DNA of 64,000 bases from CALKWS01 sp051020515 (GCF_051020515.1 NZ_CP194857.1:124001-188000), one strand, 5' to 3'; positions 17,728 through 28,665 are shown, counted from the first letter of the stretch. The notes: generated from the sequence alone by a model not told the origin. Numbers and translations: made by a program.

Positions 17728-19055
17728 ATGACGCAACCGCACGCCCCCAGCACGGCCCTGTTGACCGACCGGTACGAACTCACCATGGTCCAGGCCGCCC
17801 TGGCGAGCGGGACGGCGGAGCGCCGCTGCGTGTTCGAGGTGTTCACCCGCCGGCTGCCCCCCGGGCGCCGCTACGGGGTCCTGGCCGGTACCGGACGGTT
17901 CCTGGAGGCGCTGACCGATTTCCGGTTCACCGACGCCGAGCTGCAGCACCTGCGCGACGAGGGGGTCGCGAACACCCAGATGTTGGACTACCTGGCGAAC
18001 TACCGCTTCACCGGGAGCATCTACGGGTACGCGGAGGGCGAGGTCTTCTTCCCCGGCTCCCCGGTACTGGTGGTGGAGTCCACCTTCGCCGAGGGGGTGC
18101 TGCTGGAGACCCTGGCGTTGTCGGTGCTCAACTACGACTCCGCTGTGGCCTCAGCGGCCTCCCGGATGACCTCGGCCGCCGGCTCGCGCCCGTGCCTGGA
18201 GATGGGATCGCGGCGCGCACACGAACAGGCCGCGGTCGCGGCCGCACGGGCCTCGGTGGTGGGCGGGTTCACCGGCACCTCCAACCTGGAGGCCGGACGG
18301 CGGTACGGGTTGGAGACGATCGGCACCGCCGCCCACTCCTTCACACTGCTGCACGACGACGAACCGGCCGCCTTCGCGGCGCAGATCGCCGCCTACGGCC
18401 CGCACACCACCCTGCTGGTGGACACTTATGACATCGCCGAGGGCGTGCGCCGGGCGATCGAGGCCGCCGGCACCGAGTTGGACGCGGTGCGGCTGGATCC
18501 GGCGATCTGGGCGTGGTGGCCCGGGAGGTCCGGGACCAACTGGACTCCCTCGGTGCGCCCGGTACCAAGATCGTGGTGTCCTCGGATCTGGATGAGCACG
18601 CGATCGCCTCACTGGCGGCGGCACCGGTCGATTCCTACGGGGTGGGCACCTCGGTGGTGACCGGCTCGGGCGCACCCACCTGCGGGATGGTGTACAAACT
18701 GGTCTCCCGTGAGGGCGCGAGCGGCCAGATGGAGTCGGTGGAGAAGGCTTCCTCGGCCAAGACCAGCGTCGGCGGACGCAAGAACGCGGCCAGGCGCCTG
18801 GACCCCGCCGGGCGGGCCGAACAGGAGGTCGTGGTGGCTGGCGCCGGGGCGCAGTGGGCCCCGGGCGAGGAGGATCTTCGCGTCCTGCAGGTGCCCTTGG
18901 TGCTCGACGGCGAAGTGCACAGGTCCTTCACCGGCACCTCGGGCGTGCATGCCGCCTCGCAACGACACCGAGCCTCACGGGCCGAGCTCTCCCCCTACGC
19001 CCGGCGGCTGTCCGCCGGCGATCCGGCCCTGGAGACGGTGCACCAGATGCTCTGA
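17728..19055 (+). CDS. pncB: Nicotinate phosphoribosyltransferase (frameshifted)
   Basis: The gene starts at 17728 (MTQPHAPSTA), with LLTDRYELTMVQAAL, the typical NAPRTase opening. The frame holds until AVRLD at about 18498. The next expected residues SGDLG appear only if one T is restored (GAT TCC GGC read as GATCCGGC). The other frame then runs normally through VVSSDLDE and GVGTSVVTG to the stop at 19055. The joined product is about 442 residues, a normal length. It converts nicotinate and PRPP to nicotinate mononucleotide in NAD salvage. The single missing base at 18498/18499 is most simply a sequence error. Confidence 0.88.
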
Positions 19056-19184
19056 GCGCCCTCCGGTCCGATGGGGCGCCGTGTCTCAACGCGCGGGCCC
19101 GGCCGTGGGTGACATACCCTCGAGCGCGGACAAGCCTCCCAGGGCGCGCGACGGCAGGGCCCGAGCAGCAGACAGGAGGGGACC

Positions 19185-20317
19185 GTGAAGGGTCGAGTGT
19201 GGCGCCGCATCGTCAACAGGGTGCGCTCCCCGGAGTTCGTGACTACCGGGATCCAGGTGCTCAAGAGCACCATCGCGGCCACAGCGGCCTGGTGGTTGGC
19301 CGTGGCGGTCTTCGAGACCGAACTCCCGTTCCTGGCTCCCTGGACGGCGTTGCTCACCGTGCACGCAACCGTCTACCGGTCCCTGAGCCGGGGCCTGCAG
19401 ACGATGGTCGCCTCCGCGGTCGGCATCGGGTTGTCGTTCGTGATCGGCGCCTACCTCGGAGTCACGCTCTGGACGTTCGGGCTGGCGCTGTTGGTGGGCT
19501 TGTGGCTGCCCGTCTGCGCTGGCTCAGGGACGAGGGCGTGGCCATCGCCACCACCGCCATCTTCGTGCTCGGTAGTGGCTTCGGCGAGCAGGCTCCCCTG
19601 CTCGACGATCGTCTGCTCGAGGTGGCCCTCGGGGTGGCTGTCGGCGTGGTGGTGAACCTGGTGCTCGTGCCACCGCTCTGGGAGGGGCGGGCCGCCCGGT
19701 ACGTGGACAGCGTGAACCGCCGTATGGGCCAGGTGCTCATCGAGATCGCCGAGGAGCTGGAGACGTCCTGGGACACCGCGCGCGCCGACGCCTGGGTCAG
19801 CGAGACGGTCTCGATCACCGCCGAGGTCGAGCACGCCTCGCAGTGGGTCTCCTTCGCCCGGGAGAGCCGCCGCGCCAACCCGCGGTTGCTGGCCCCGGCG
19901 CGGCCCCGTGTGCGGGAGCGGCGCAAGGACCGGGCTCGAGCCGGGCAGCCAACCTCCTACGAGGAGCTCCTGGAACGGATCGGTGAGGGAGTCTCCCATC
20001 TGCGGCATCTGGCCCGGACGCTACGTGAGGCCACGATCGCGGAGAGCCGCTGGGATGACATGTTCCGGCAGGCCTGGGTGGCGATCGTGCGTGATGCCGG
20101 CCGGTCAATCCAGGATCCCGACGCCCAGGTGGAACCGGTGCACGACCGGCTCCGGGCACTGGCCGGGCGGCTGACCGAGGGTGGGCAGCTGCCCGGGGCC
20201 GACTGGCCCGTGTACGGCTCGTTGATCACCAGCATGGAGCACATCGCGGTGATCGTCGACGACGTCGCCTCGGCCAGGGAGGCCAGGCAGGCCGACCGCC
20301 CGAATCCGCGGGTCTGA
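19185..20317 (+). CDS. FUSC family / aromatic-acid-exporter-like membrane protein (frameshifted)
   Basis: A GTG start at 19185 behind AGGAGGG. The first half has several hydrophobic segments (IAATAAWWLAVAV, VASAVGIGLSFVIGAYLG) and matches FUSC/DUF939-type exporters. At about 19508 one G is missing (CTGGCCCGT read as CTGCCCGT). The adjacent frame continues with LRWLRDEGVAIATTAIF, more membrane helices and a long helical cytoplasmic domain to 20317. The joined protein is about 377 residues. Relatives are linked to efflux of aromatic acids or cell-envelope compounds; the substrate here is unknown. Confidence 0.78.
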
Positions 20318-20359
20318 TCGAGACGGTGCCGTGGGTGCGTCCGTTGCCGCGGCACCCGG

Positions 20360-22206
20360 TCAGCGCCGGCCGACGAACCAGGCGCGCACCTTGGCGATGC
20401 GTGCCTGCAGGTGCTCGGCGCTTGCGCGGGCCACCTCCCCGCCGCCGGTGTGCTCACGCAGCCGGGTGTGCACCACTCCGTGCGGAGTGCCGCTGCGCCG
20501 CGCGCCCAGGCGCTGACCAGCGCGTTGAGTTCCTTGCGCAACTCGGTCAGCCGGCGATGGTCGACCACGTCGGTAGCCGATGCGCCGGCGCGCGGGGCCT
20601 TGTGCCGGCCGAGCTGCTCGGCCTGGCGGCTGCGCAACAACGTGGCCACCTGATCGGCATCCAACAGCCCCGGCAGTCCGAGGAAGTCCTGCTCCTCATC
20701 CGATCCCAGGTCCCCGCCGGTGCCGAACTCACCGCCGTCGAAGAGCACCTTGTCGAAGGAGGCCTGGGCGTCCAGGGCGGCGAAGCCGGGCAGCATCTGC
20801 TCATCGGAGGCCTGCTCCGTGCGGTTCGCTCCGGCGAGCGCGTCGTCGTCGAGCCAGACCTCCTCACCCTGGGCCACCGGCCGGTCCAGGGCATGGTCGC
20901 GCTCGGTCTCCAGTTCACCCGCCAACGCCAGCAGCACCGGGACCGAGGGCAGGAAGATCGAAGCGGTCTCCCCGCGCCGCCGGGCCCGCACGAAGCGGCC
21001 CCCGCCTGGGCGAAGAACAGCGGGGTCGCGGTGGCAGTGGCGTAGACCCCCACGGCCAGGCGGGGCACGTCCACTCCTTCGGACACCATCCGCACCGCCA
21101 CCATCCACCGCTGGTCGCCGGTGGCGTACTCCTCGATCCGACCCGATGCCCCGGCGTCGTCGGAGAGCACCACCACCGGCTTCTCGCCGGCGATCTGACG
21201 CAACTGCTCCGCATAGGCGCGGGCCTTGGTCTGGTCGGTGGCGATGACCAGCCCGCCGGCGTCCGGGACGTGCCGGCGCACTTCGGTCAGGCGCCGGTCC
21301 GCAGCGGCCAGCACCGCAGGGATCCATTCCCCTTGCTCATCCAGGGCGGTCCGCCAGGCCTGGGCGGTGATGTCCTTGGTGGCGGCCTCCCCGAGCCGGG
21401 CGCTGACTTCCTCTCCGGTGCGGGTGCGCCAGCGCATCTGCCCGGAGTAGGACAGGAACAGCACCGGGCGCACCACACCGTCGCGCAGCGCGTCGCCGTA
21501 GCCGTAGGTGTGATCGGCCCGGGAGCGTCGAATGCCGTCGGGTCCGGGTTCGTAGTCCACGAACGGGATGGCTGCGGTGTCGGAGCGGAACGGGGTGCCG
21601 GTCAGCGACAAGCGCCGGGTGGCAGGCTCAAACGCCTCCCGCATCGCCTCGCCCCAGGACAACGCGTCCCCGCCGTGGTGGACCTCATCCAGTATCACCA
21701 GCGTGCTCGCCGCCTCGGTGCGGGCCCGGTGCAGAGCGGCGTTCGCGGCCACCTGGGCGTAGGTCAGGGCCACCCCGTCGAACTGGGCGCCGTGACGGCC
21801 CTGCGCGTTACGGAAGGTGGGGTCCAGGGCGATGCCGACCCGCCTGGCAGCATCGGCCCACTGGGTCTTCAGGTGTTCGGTGGGAGCGACCACCGCGATC
21901 CGGCGCACCACGCGCTGCTGCAGCAACTCAGTGGCCACACGCAGCGCGAAGGTGGTCTTACCGGCCCCGGGCGTGGCCACGGCGAGGAAGTCGCGAGGGC
22001 TGATCACGCAGGTAGGTATCCAACGCCGCGGCCTGCCACGCACGCAGCCGCTCCGCTGTCCCCCACGCAGCGCGGTCGGGGTAGGCCGGAGGCAGGTGGG
22101 AGGCGGCCGCAGTCGACCCCGGCACGTCGGCCGACCCGGTGCGAACGGGACCCGCGTCGTGCTGTGGATGGTGAGGAGGGGCGGCCTGGTGATGCCCGCC
22201 GGTCAC
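20360..22206 (-). CDS. DEAD/DEAH box helicase (three frameshifts)
   Basis: An actinobacterial SF2 helicase of about 615 residues rebuilt from four frame segments. It begins at a GTG (22206) overlapping the DUF3039 stop by 4 bases, then RAWQAAALDTYLRDQ. An extra C near 21998 shifts to the segment with Walker A (ATPGAGKTT), DEAH-like DEVHHGG, SLTGTPFR and motif VRMVSEGVDVPRLAVGV. A lost G near 21000 leads to VGRFVRAR-type motif VI. A lost C near 20500 leads to the true C terminus, ending at 20360. All helicase motifs are intact after correction, arguing for sequence errors. The RNA or DNA substrate is unknown. Confidence 0.82.
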
Positions 22207-22553
22207 TTCTTGGAGCCGAAGCCGAAGAAGCCCCGGCCCTTGCCCGAACCCGAATCGTCCCCGTCGCCCCCGGCGCCCATCGTCTCGTAGATCTCCTTGC
22301 ACGCTGGGCAGATCGGGTACTTCTTCGGATCCCTGCTGGGGGTCCAGACCTTCCCGCACAGCGCCACGACCGGCCCACCGGAGACGGCCGAGGCGGTCAC
22401 CTTGTCCTTACGTACGTAATGGGAGTACCGCTCGGAATCACCGGCGTCGGTCTTGTCCCGGACCTCCTCGCGCTCCAGCACGTCTGTCGAGGTAGCGCCA
22501 CCGGAGAGGCGTTCGGTCTCCTGTGGCTGCGTCGGCGGATTCTGCTCGGTCAT
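22203..22553 (-). CDS. DUF3039 family protein
   Basis: A 116-residue protein of the actinobacterial DUF3039 family. It has the conserved core SHYVRKDKVTASAVSG, VALCGKVWTPSRDPKKYPIC and CPACKEIYE. The cysteines C-x(n)-CPxC suggest a small zinc site. The C-terminal tail is Gly/Lys-rich. It sits directly upstream of, and overlaps, the DEAD/DEAH helicase gene, a pairing seen across actinobacteria. The function is unknown; the linkage hints at an RNA-related role. Confidence 0.9.
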   Translation of the reverse strand: MTEQNPPTQPQETERLSGGATSTDVLEREEVRDKTDAGDSERYSHYVRKDKVTASAVSGGPVVALCGKVWTPSRDPKKYPICPACKEIYETMGAGGDGDDSGSGKGRGFFGFGSKK

Positions 22554-22685
22554 GCCCCCAGTGTACGAGCCCGCTCAACCGGGCTCCACCACCCCGCACT
22601 CCCGTCGTGGCCGATGCCTGCCTCTTCGTCCTCTCCGCATCGCACCCGAAGCGTCCGCCCCGCGCCTGACCCGGTGTCCAGCGGT

Positions 22686-23457
22686 TCAGGGCGCAGACGA
22701 CAGCCGTGCTACGGCCAGCCGGTAACCGAGCCCTCGGACGTTCTCCACCGGGTCGACACCCGCGCGCACCAGCTTCTCACGCACCCGCTTCACCATCGGG
22801 GTGAGCGCCACCGGGACGCCGCCACGCCCCGGCCCCACGATGCTGATCAGGTCCGCGGTGCCGATCACCTCATCGGCACGGCCCGCGAGGGCGTACAGCA
22901 GCCTGAACTCCCTCAGGCTGAGGCGGACCACGCGGCCGTGCACCTGGGCCTCGATCGCGGCCGGGTCGAGCCACAGGGGGCCGAGTTCGAGGGGCCGTGG
23001 TCCGTGTGCTCCCCTCGATCCCGGCGAGTGCGGTCAGAACCGAGTCGAGCCGGTAGGGGTGCTCCAGGATGGGTCTGGCGCCGGCGAAGATGATGGGCGA
23101 GGCGGCCTCGGTCTCATCCGTCCCGAGTGCGAGCAGTACCGGTGTGCCCAGTTCGTCCCGGATCGCGCTCACCGCACCGATCGCCTCTGCCGTGGGCACG
23201 GCCGTGGAGAGCACCAGGACGTCGGGTTGGTCACGGCCGCAGGCGAGCAGCGCTCGGTGCGGTTCGGTGTGCACCGCGACCGCGAGGCCGATTCCGCGCA
23301 GATCCTTGATGATCGGTGCCTCGCAGTCGAGCCCGGGGTCGAGGAACGACACCGAGTTGACCTGCCCATGCCGCTGCCAGGTGCGCAGAGTGTCCAGGTA
23401 GCGCACCTCGGTAGCTCGGTCGGTCGCCGGGTCCGGGGCAACGTGGGCAGCGACCAT
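22686..23457 (-). CDS. Winged-helix regulator with degenerate receiver domain (frameshifted)
   Basis: The ATG at 23457 overlaps the pstA stop (TGATG), so the gene is coupled to the phosphate operon. Residues 1 to about 140 resemble a response-regulator receiver fold, but the phosphoacceptor strand reads VLVLSTAV (Ser for Asp) and the usual Lys-Pro is HPY, so phosphorylation is not expected. A frame change near 23003 then leads into a winged-helix DNA-binding domain (RLSLREFRLLYALA, ENVRGLGYRL) of the OmpR/PhoB class. The joined protein is about 257 residues. I infer a regulator of the pst genes; it could instead sense another signal. Confidence 0.72.
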
Positions 23458-24386
23458 CACACGCGGTGGGCTTTCGAGGCGCGTGCTCCGACGTACCGGG
23501 CGACGACGGTGAGCACCAGGACCACCACCAGCAGGGCCAGCGCCCCACCCCAGGCCCGTTCGATCCCCGGATCGAACGGTTGCCGGGCGCCGTTGTAGAT
23601 CTGCAACGGCACGGCGCTGATCGCCACGTTGTAGGCGGCGTAGACGATGTTGACGTTGCCGAATGCGGTGAGGATGAGCGGGGCGGTCTCCCCCGCGCCG
23701 CGGGCGATGGCGAGCATCACGCTGGTGGTCAGGCCCGGGGCGGCAGCCGGCAGGACCACACGGGTGGTGGTCTGCCACTTGCGCGCACCCAGCGCAAAGG
23801 ATCCGCGGCGGATGTCCGCTGAGACGGTCTTGAGCACCTCCTCGCAGGAGCGCACCACGATGGGCAGCATCACGATCGCGATCGCGACCGCGCCGGTGAA
23901 CGCCCCGAATCCGACCACCTGTCCGGTACCCAGCACCAGGATCGCGTAGACGGCCAACCCGATGAACACCGACGGGATACCTGTCATGACGTCGGTGACG
24001 AAACGGATCAGGGTGGCGAACGACCCTGTGCCGTAGTCGACCAGATAGACCGCAGCGGCCAGGCCGAGCGGTACCGAGATGCCGATCGCCATCAGCATGA
24101 TGATCCCGGTGCCGATGAAGCCGGCGGCGTACCCGCCGCCCTCCCGTGCCGGCGGGTGCTCCCGTTCGGTGAAGAACTCCCAGGAGATCACCCCGGCCCC
24201 CATCCGAACCACCTCGATGATGATGAGTAGCAGGGGGATCGCGGCCAACACCATCAGGAACGTCAACACGACCCGGGTAGCCGCATCGAAACGCTTGCGG
24301 CGTCTGCCGTTGCCGGTCCGGGACGTGAGAGGTGCGGGGGCAGAGGGCCCGGACTTCTCGTTCGGACGGGTCAGGGTGTGCGTCAC
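23457..24386 (-). CDS. pstA: Phosphate ABC transporter permease PstA
   Basis: A 309-residue permease with six hydrophobic segments and the ABC permease EAA-type loop RRGSFALGARKWQTTTRVVLP. It forms the membrane channel with PstC for high-affinity phosphate uptake. The GTG start at 24386 overlaps the pstC stop by 4 bases. A long in-frame upstream extension inside pstC is a shadow and is excluded. A hydrophilic N terminus of about 35 residues precedes the first helix. Confidence 0.93.
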   Translation of the reverse strand: MTHTLTRPNEKSGPSAPAPLTSRTGNGRRRKRFDAATRVVLTFLMVLAAIPLLLIIIEVVRMGAGVISWEFFTEREHPPAREGGGYAAGFIGTGIIMLMAIGISVPLGLAAAVYLVDYGTGSFATLIRFVTDVMTGIPSVFIGLAVYAILVLGTGQVVGFGAFTGAVAIAIVMLPIVVRSCEEVLKTVSADIRRGSFALGARKWQTTTRVVLPAAAPGLTTSVMLAIARGAGETAPLILTAFGNVNIVYAAYNVAISAVPLQIYNGARQPFDPGIERAWGGALALLVVVLVLTVVARYVGARASKAHRV

Positions 24387-25375
24387 AGGGCATCTCCAGC
24401 AGAAGCGGTCCGGGCGAATCGCCACACGATCAGACGTGCAAGGACGTTCACGACCATGGTCAACAGGAACAGCACGACGCCGATCCCCATCAACGCCGTC
24501 AGCGTCTCGGGTGAGGCGTCCTGGAACGTCGCAGCGATGTGGGCGGCAAGAGAGTCCCCGGGAAAGAACAGCCTGGACCCGGCTTGTTGTGAACCTCCGA
24601 TGAGCATCAGCACCGCGATCGTCTCCCCCAGTGCGCGGCCCAGACCCAGCATCGTCGCTCCGACGATGCCTCCGAAGGATCGGGGCAGCACGATCCTTCC
24701 GAGCACCTCGCTCTTGGTCGCCCCGAGCCCGTAGGCGGCGTGGACCTCCTCCGGTGGGGTGGCGGCCATCACCTCGCGGGTGATCGCGGTGATGATCGGC
24801 AGGATCATGATCGCCAGCACGACCCCGGCGTGGAAGTAGTTGGTGTTCGGTACCGAACCGCCGACGAAGGGGAACACCGAGCCGAGAGTGGTGTTGATCG
24901 CCCGGGAGATCGGGTGCAACACGTTCGGCACGAACCAGAGCAGGCCCCACAGGCCGAAGATGATCGAGGGCACCGCGGCGAGGATCTCCACGCTGTAGGA
25001 CAGCAGGGTGCGGAACCTCCTGCTGGCGTAGAAGGTGATGAACAGTGACACGCAGATCGCCAGCGGAAGTGCGATCGCGACCGCGATCGCCGAGGTGTAC
25101 AACGTGCCGAGGATGAACGGCATCGCACCGTAGGTCCCGGTGAACTCGTGACGCGCGAACCCGGCGTGCCACTCCGGCCCGAGGACGAACTCGAAGAAGC
25201 CCTGGTAGACGAAGACCGGGTAGGCGTCGAAGACAGTGCGCAGCAGCATCGCCCCGAGCACGAGCAGCACACTGGCGCCGGCAAGCGCCAGGAACGCGGT
25301 GAAGATCCGGTCGGAGTACCGCCCGGCCCCGTGGCTGTGCAGTGCACTACGCCCGGGTGGCTTGGTCACAGTCAT
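24383..25375 (-). CDS. pstC: Phosphate ABC transporter permease PstC
   Basis: A 330-residue permease with six to seven membrane segments. It has the PstC hallmarks SIIFGLWGLLWFVP and PPEEVHAAYGLGATKSEVL before the EAA loop. It pairs with PstA in phosphate import. Its stop overlaps the pstA start. About 90 bases separate it from pstS upstream. Confidence 0.94.
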   Translation of the reverse strand: MTVTKPPGRSALHSHGAGRYSDRIFTAFLALAGASVLLVLGAMLLRTVFDAYPVFVYQGFFEFVLGPEWHAGFARHEFTGTYGAMPFILGTLYTSAIAVAIALPLAICVSLFITFYASRRFRTLLSYSVEILAAVPSIIFGLWGLLWFVPNVLHPISRAINTTLGSVFPFVGGSVPNTNYFHAGVVLAIMILPIITAITREVMAATPPEEVHAAYGLGATKSEVLGRIVLPRSFGGIVGATMLGLGRALGETIAVLMLIGGSQQAGSRLFFPGDSLAAHIAATFQDASPETLTALMGIGVVLFLLTMVVNVLARLIVWRFARTASAGDAL

Positions 25376-25465
25376 TGGTGGCCGATCTGCTCATCAGGAA
25401 CTGAGGGTCGGTGGTGAAGATCGGGGGCAGGGCGGGCGTGGCTGCGGCCCGCCCTGCGACCCGGT

Positions 25466-26628
25466 CTACTCCTGGCTGTTGATGAGGTCGATGGCCTCCT
25501 GCACCCGGGGGCGCAGTCCGTCGCCGAGCGGCGCGTAGGCGAGGTCCCGGGCCAGGTCGATGGCCACCTGGTCCTGGGTGGCCCAGGTCCAGTAGTGCTT
25601 GAGCATCTCGGCGGTGTCGTCGTCATACCCGCATTCCCAGGCAAAGATCCAGTTGGCGCCGACGATGGGGAAGCCTTCTCCCCCGACTCCAAGGATGTCG
25701 AACTGGAAGCTGTCCGGGATCTCCAGCACCTCGAGGGCCTCAGTGGTGGCCTCCAGGGTGGCCTGAACCGCATGTCCGTCTTCGTTCACCACCGCCGCTG
25801 TAGCGAGGTCGTTGACGATGGCGTAAGCCTGGTTCACGTAGCCGATACCACCGGGGTTCTGCTCGATTCCTGCGGTGACGCCCTCGTTGCCCTGGCCGCC
25901 GAGGGTCTCGGCCGGCCACTGCACCTCGGTGCCCGAACCGAGCGTCCAGTTCGGTGCGGCGTCCTCGAGGTAGGTGGTGAACACCGAGGTGGTCCGGAGC
26001 CGTCGGAACGGTGTACCGGGATGATCTCGGTGTTCGGCAGATCGCGGTCGGGGTTGAGCTCGGCGATCTCCGGGGCGTCGTAGTGGGTGATCTCCCGCTG
26101 GAAGATGCCCGCGATCGTCTCTGCGTCCAGGACCAGGCCCTCCATCTCGTCGTCGCCGAATGCGAGCGTCACCGCACCGAAGAGCACCGGAAACTGAATG
26201 GCCGCGCAGCCACGTGCCGCGGCCCCGGCCTCGAGGTCCTCGTCGCGCAGGTAGCGCTCGGAGGAACCGAAGTCGATGGTCTGCTGCAGGAACTGTTCGA
26301 TCCCACCGCCCGAGCCGATCGACTGGTAGTTGATCTGCACCCCGGTCTCGACCTCGCTGGAGTACTCGAAGGCCCAGTCCTGGAAGACCGGGTTGGGGAA
26401 ACTCGCACCGGCTCCTTCCAGTTCGCCGCTCAGGCCGGCGCTCGCCGAGTCGTCGTCGGCGTCGTCGGGGTCGTCGGCGCTGATCTCCTCGGCCGGCTCT
26501 GCGTCGTCGTCGCCCGGGGCGGCGTCGGCCGGGCCCTGGCTACCTGCGCAGGATGCGAGCACGAGCGCGAGTGCGGTAATGGCTGCCGCGGAGGCCGCCC
26601 GTGGCTTGGTGAGGGTGGTGCTGGTCAT
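25466..26628 (-). CDS. pstS: Phosphate ABC transporter substrate-binding lipoprotein PstS (frameshifted)
   Basis: The N terminus is a lipoprotein signal with the lipobox LASC, followed by an acidic Asp/Glu/Ala-rich linker of about 35 residues that would hold the domain away from the membrane. The phosphate-binding motifs are GAGASFPNPVFQDW, SIGSGGGIEQF and VHRSDGSGTT. The frame breaks inside the last motif: one G of GGG is missing near 25994. The adjacent frame continues VFTTYLEDAAPNW through to the stop at 25466. The joined protein is about 388 residues. It captures phosphate outside the membrane for PstCA. The motif integrity argues for a sequence error. Confidence 0.9.
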
Positions 26629-26683
26629 GGTGTCTTCCGTCTCCTTGGGGGTGGGTGTGGGTCGGTGCGGGAAGTGGACTCGG

Positions 26684-27514
26684 TCAGCCGAAGCGGCCGG
26701 TGATGTAGTCCTCGGTCCGTTGGTCGGACGCGTTGGCGAAGATCGTGCTGGTCAGGTCGTACTCGACGAGCGCGCCGCTCCGCTCGCCGGCCTCGTCGTC
26801 GATGTCGACCGTGAGGAATGCGGTGCGGTCCGAGACCCGGGCCGCCTGCTGCATGTTGTGCGTGACGATGACGATCGTGTACTCGTCGCGCATCTGGCGC
26901 ATGAGGTCTTCGATGCGCAGGGTGGCGATCGGGTCGAGCGCCGAACAGGGCTCGTCCATCAGGATGACGTCGGGGCTCACCGCGATCGCGCGGGCGATGC
27001 ACAGCCGTTGTTGCTGCCCCCCGGACAGGGAGAACCCGGAGTCCTTGAGCTTGTCCTTCACCTCATCCCACAGGAACGCCTTGCGCAACGCTTCCTCGAC
27101 GAGGTCGTCCATCCTGCCCCGGTGACCGTTCAGGCGTGGCCCGAAGGCGACGTTGTCGTAGATCGACTTCGGGAACGGATTCGGCTTCTGGAAGACCATC
27201 CCGATCCGCCGGCGCACCTCCACCGGGTCGACGCCGGGGGCGTAGATGTCCTCGCCGTTGTAGCGGAAGGATCCACCGATGCCGGCGCCGGGGATGAGGT
27301 CGTTCATCCGGTTCAATGAGCGCAGCAGGGTGGATTTCCCGCAGCCGCTGGGCCCGATCAGCGCGGTGATCTCGCGCCGCGGGATGGTCATACTGACGTC
27401 TTTGATGGCCGCGAAAGACCCGTAACTGACCGAGGCATCATCCAGTTCGAAGACAGGAGCCTCGAACTCTTCTGGCGGTGTGTTCCCACGACTCGACTCG
27501 CCGGGTGTGATCAC
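26684..27514 (-). CDS. pstB: Phosphate ABC transporter ATP-binding protein PstB
   Basis: An ABC ATPase of about 276 residues with Walker A GPSGCGKST, the PstB-type Q-loop FQKPNPFPKSIYDNV, signature LSGGQQQR and Walker B VILMDEPCSALDP. It powers PstSCA. The start is uncertain. A GTG at 27514 opens the conserved frame, but an ATG at 27596 with a better ribosome site (CGGAG) opens a different frame with plausible coding character (MAHRPAPTPTDQRPEI). A frameshift in the N-terminal leader is therefore possible. Unusually, pstB is first in the operon, ahead of pstS. Confidence 0.9.
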   Translation of the reverse strand: MITPGESSRGNTPPEEFEAPVFELDDASVSYGSFAAIKDVSMTIPRREITALIGPSGCGKSTLLRSLNRMNDLIPGAGIGGSFRYNGEDIYAPGVDPVEVRRRIGMVFQKPNPFPKSIYDNVAFGPRLNGHRGRMDDLVEEALRKAFLWDEVKDKLKDSGFSLSGGQQQRLCIARAIAVSPDVILMDEPCSALDPIATLRIEDLMRQMRDEYTIVIVTHNMQQAARVSDRTAFLTVDIDDEAGERSGALVEYDLTSTIFANASDQRTEDYITGRFG

Positions 27515-27722
27515 GGCCGAACTCGATCTGGATCTCAGGCCGCTGGTCGATCTCAGGGCGCTGGTCGGTCGGGGTCGGCGCTGGCCGGTGCGCCATAGGG
27601 TCTCCGTTCGTCTCGAGGTGAGTGGCCGCGGGCTGCAACCACGGCGTCGAGACACATAGAAGCCCCTCTATATGAATCCCGGGTGAACGAGGGCCGACTT
27701 CCGGCACAACATCGACGTACCT

Positions 27723-28643
27723 CTATGCTTTGCCGCGCGTGCCCGCCGTTGCCGCGGGTCCGGACAGGGTGCGCAGCAGGCCTTCGACACGGTGCGTGAC
27801 CTCGTCGATGATCGCCTCGACGACCGACTCCTGCTGGCCGGATGGATCAAGCACCTGCCAGTCCAGGTAGGTCGGCCCTGGGTGCAGCGGACAGGCGTCT
27901 CCGCACCCCATCGTGATGACGTAGTCGGAGGCGCGGACCACCTCCTCGGTCAGCGGCTTGGGGAACTCATTGACGGTGGCGTGACCACGACGTTCCAGCA
28001 GCGTGGCGACGTGCGGGTTGATCCGGGCCCCGGGCAATGAGCCGGCGGTCCGCACCCGCACGTGCGGTCCGGCGCGGCTGCGCAGGATGGCTGCGGCGAT
28101 CTGGGACCGTCCGGCATTGCGCACGCAGACGAACAGGACGTCGGTGCTCGTGCGCAGAGTGCGCCCTTCTGCCCGGGCCAGTGCGGCCAGACGATCGGCC
28201 GCGAACCGGGCAGTCAGGACCGGAAGGTGGGCCCGGACGCTGGCCCGGGCGGCCAGGAGTGCGTGACTGTCCACCACGAACTGCTCGATCGTTTCCCTGG
28301 CGAAGACCCCCTGGAAGTCCCGCGCGAGGGCCTCGACCAGCCCGGTAGGGCGTGGCACCGGGCGTGCCCTCCGGTCCTCCCGCCGGTCCAGTACCTGCCC
28401 GCCGAACATGGCCAGGGCATCGGCAGTCGGCGCGTAGGAACGCTCCCCTTCGTGGAGCCGACGAGGCTCCAGCAGCCCGACGTCGGCCATCGCGTCCAGA
28501 TGAGCCTGCACCGCGGCGACGTCCATCTGACGGCCGGCCAACGTCAGCGCCGTGACGTCCCACCGGTGCAGGATGAGGTCGAGCAATTGCACACGTGCCG
28601 GGTCGGCCATGACCGCGAGCCGACGTGCGCGCAGCCGGGTCAC
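27723..28643 (-). CDS. Three-domain fusion: HTH, three-helix bundle and arsenate-reductase-type LMW phosphatase
   Basis: A 306-residue protein from a GTG start. Residues 1-80 look like an ArsR-type winged helix (MADPARVQLLDLIL). Residues about 102-160 form the three-helix bundle that precedes mycothiol-type arsenate reductases (LARDF, FVVDSHALLAARA). Residues 168-290 are a low-molecular-weight phosphatase fold with the P-loop CVRNAGRS (C173 to R179) and the second cysteine motif GCGDACP. The likely reaction is arsenate reduction using mycothiol. The HTH suggests the same chain may bind DNA. It follows arsR by 22 bases. The HTH assignment is weaker than the other two domains. Confidence 0.8.
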   Translation of the reverse strand: MTRLRARRLAVMADPARVQLLDLILHRWDVTALTLAGRQMDVAAVQAHLDAMADVGLLEPRRLHEGERSYAPTADALAMFGGQVLDRREDRRARPVPRPTGLVEALARDFQGVFARETIEQFVVDSHALLAARASVRAHLPVLTARFAADRLAALARAEGRTLRTSTDVLFVCVRNAGRSQIAAAILRSRAGPHVRVRTAGSLPGARINPHVATLLERRGHATVNEFPKPLTEEVVRASDYVITMGCGDACPLHPGPTYLDWQVLDPSGQQESVVEAIIDEVTHRVEGLLRTLSGPAATAGTRGKA

Positions 28644-28665
28644 CCATTGCTCCCGAGGGAGCCGA

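Noticed and set aside
18854..19510. A frame linking the end of pncB to the second half of the FUSC gene.
   Set aside because: The upstream part is a shadow. The true FUSC start is the GTG at 19185 with a strong ribosome site, in the other frame.
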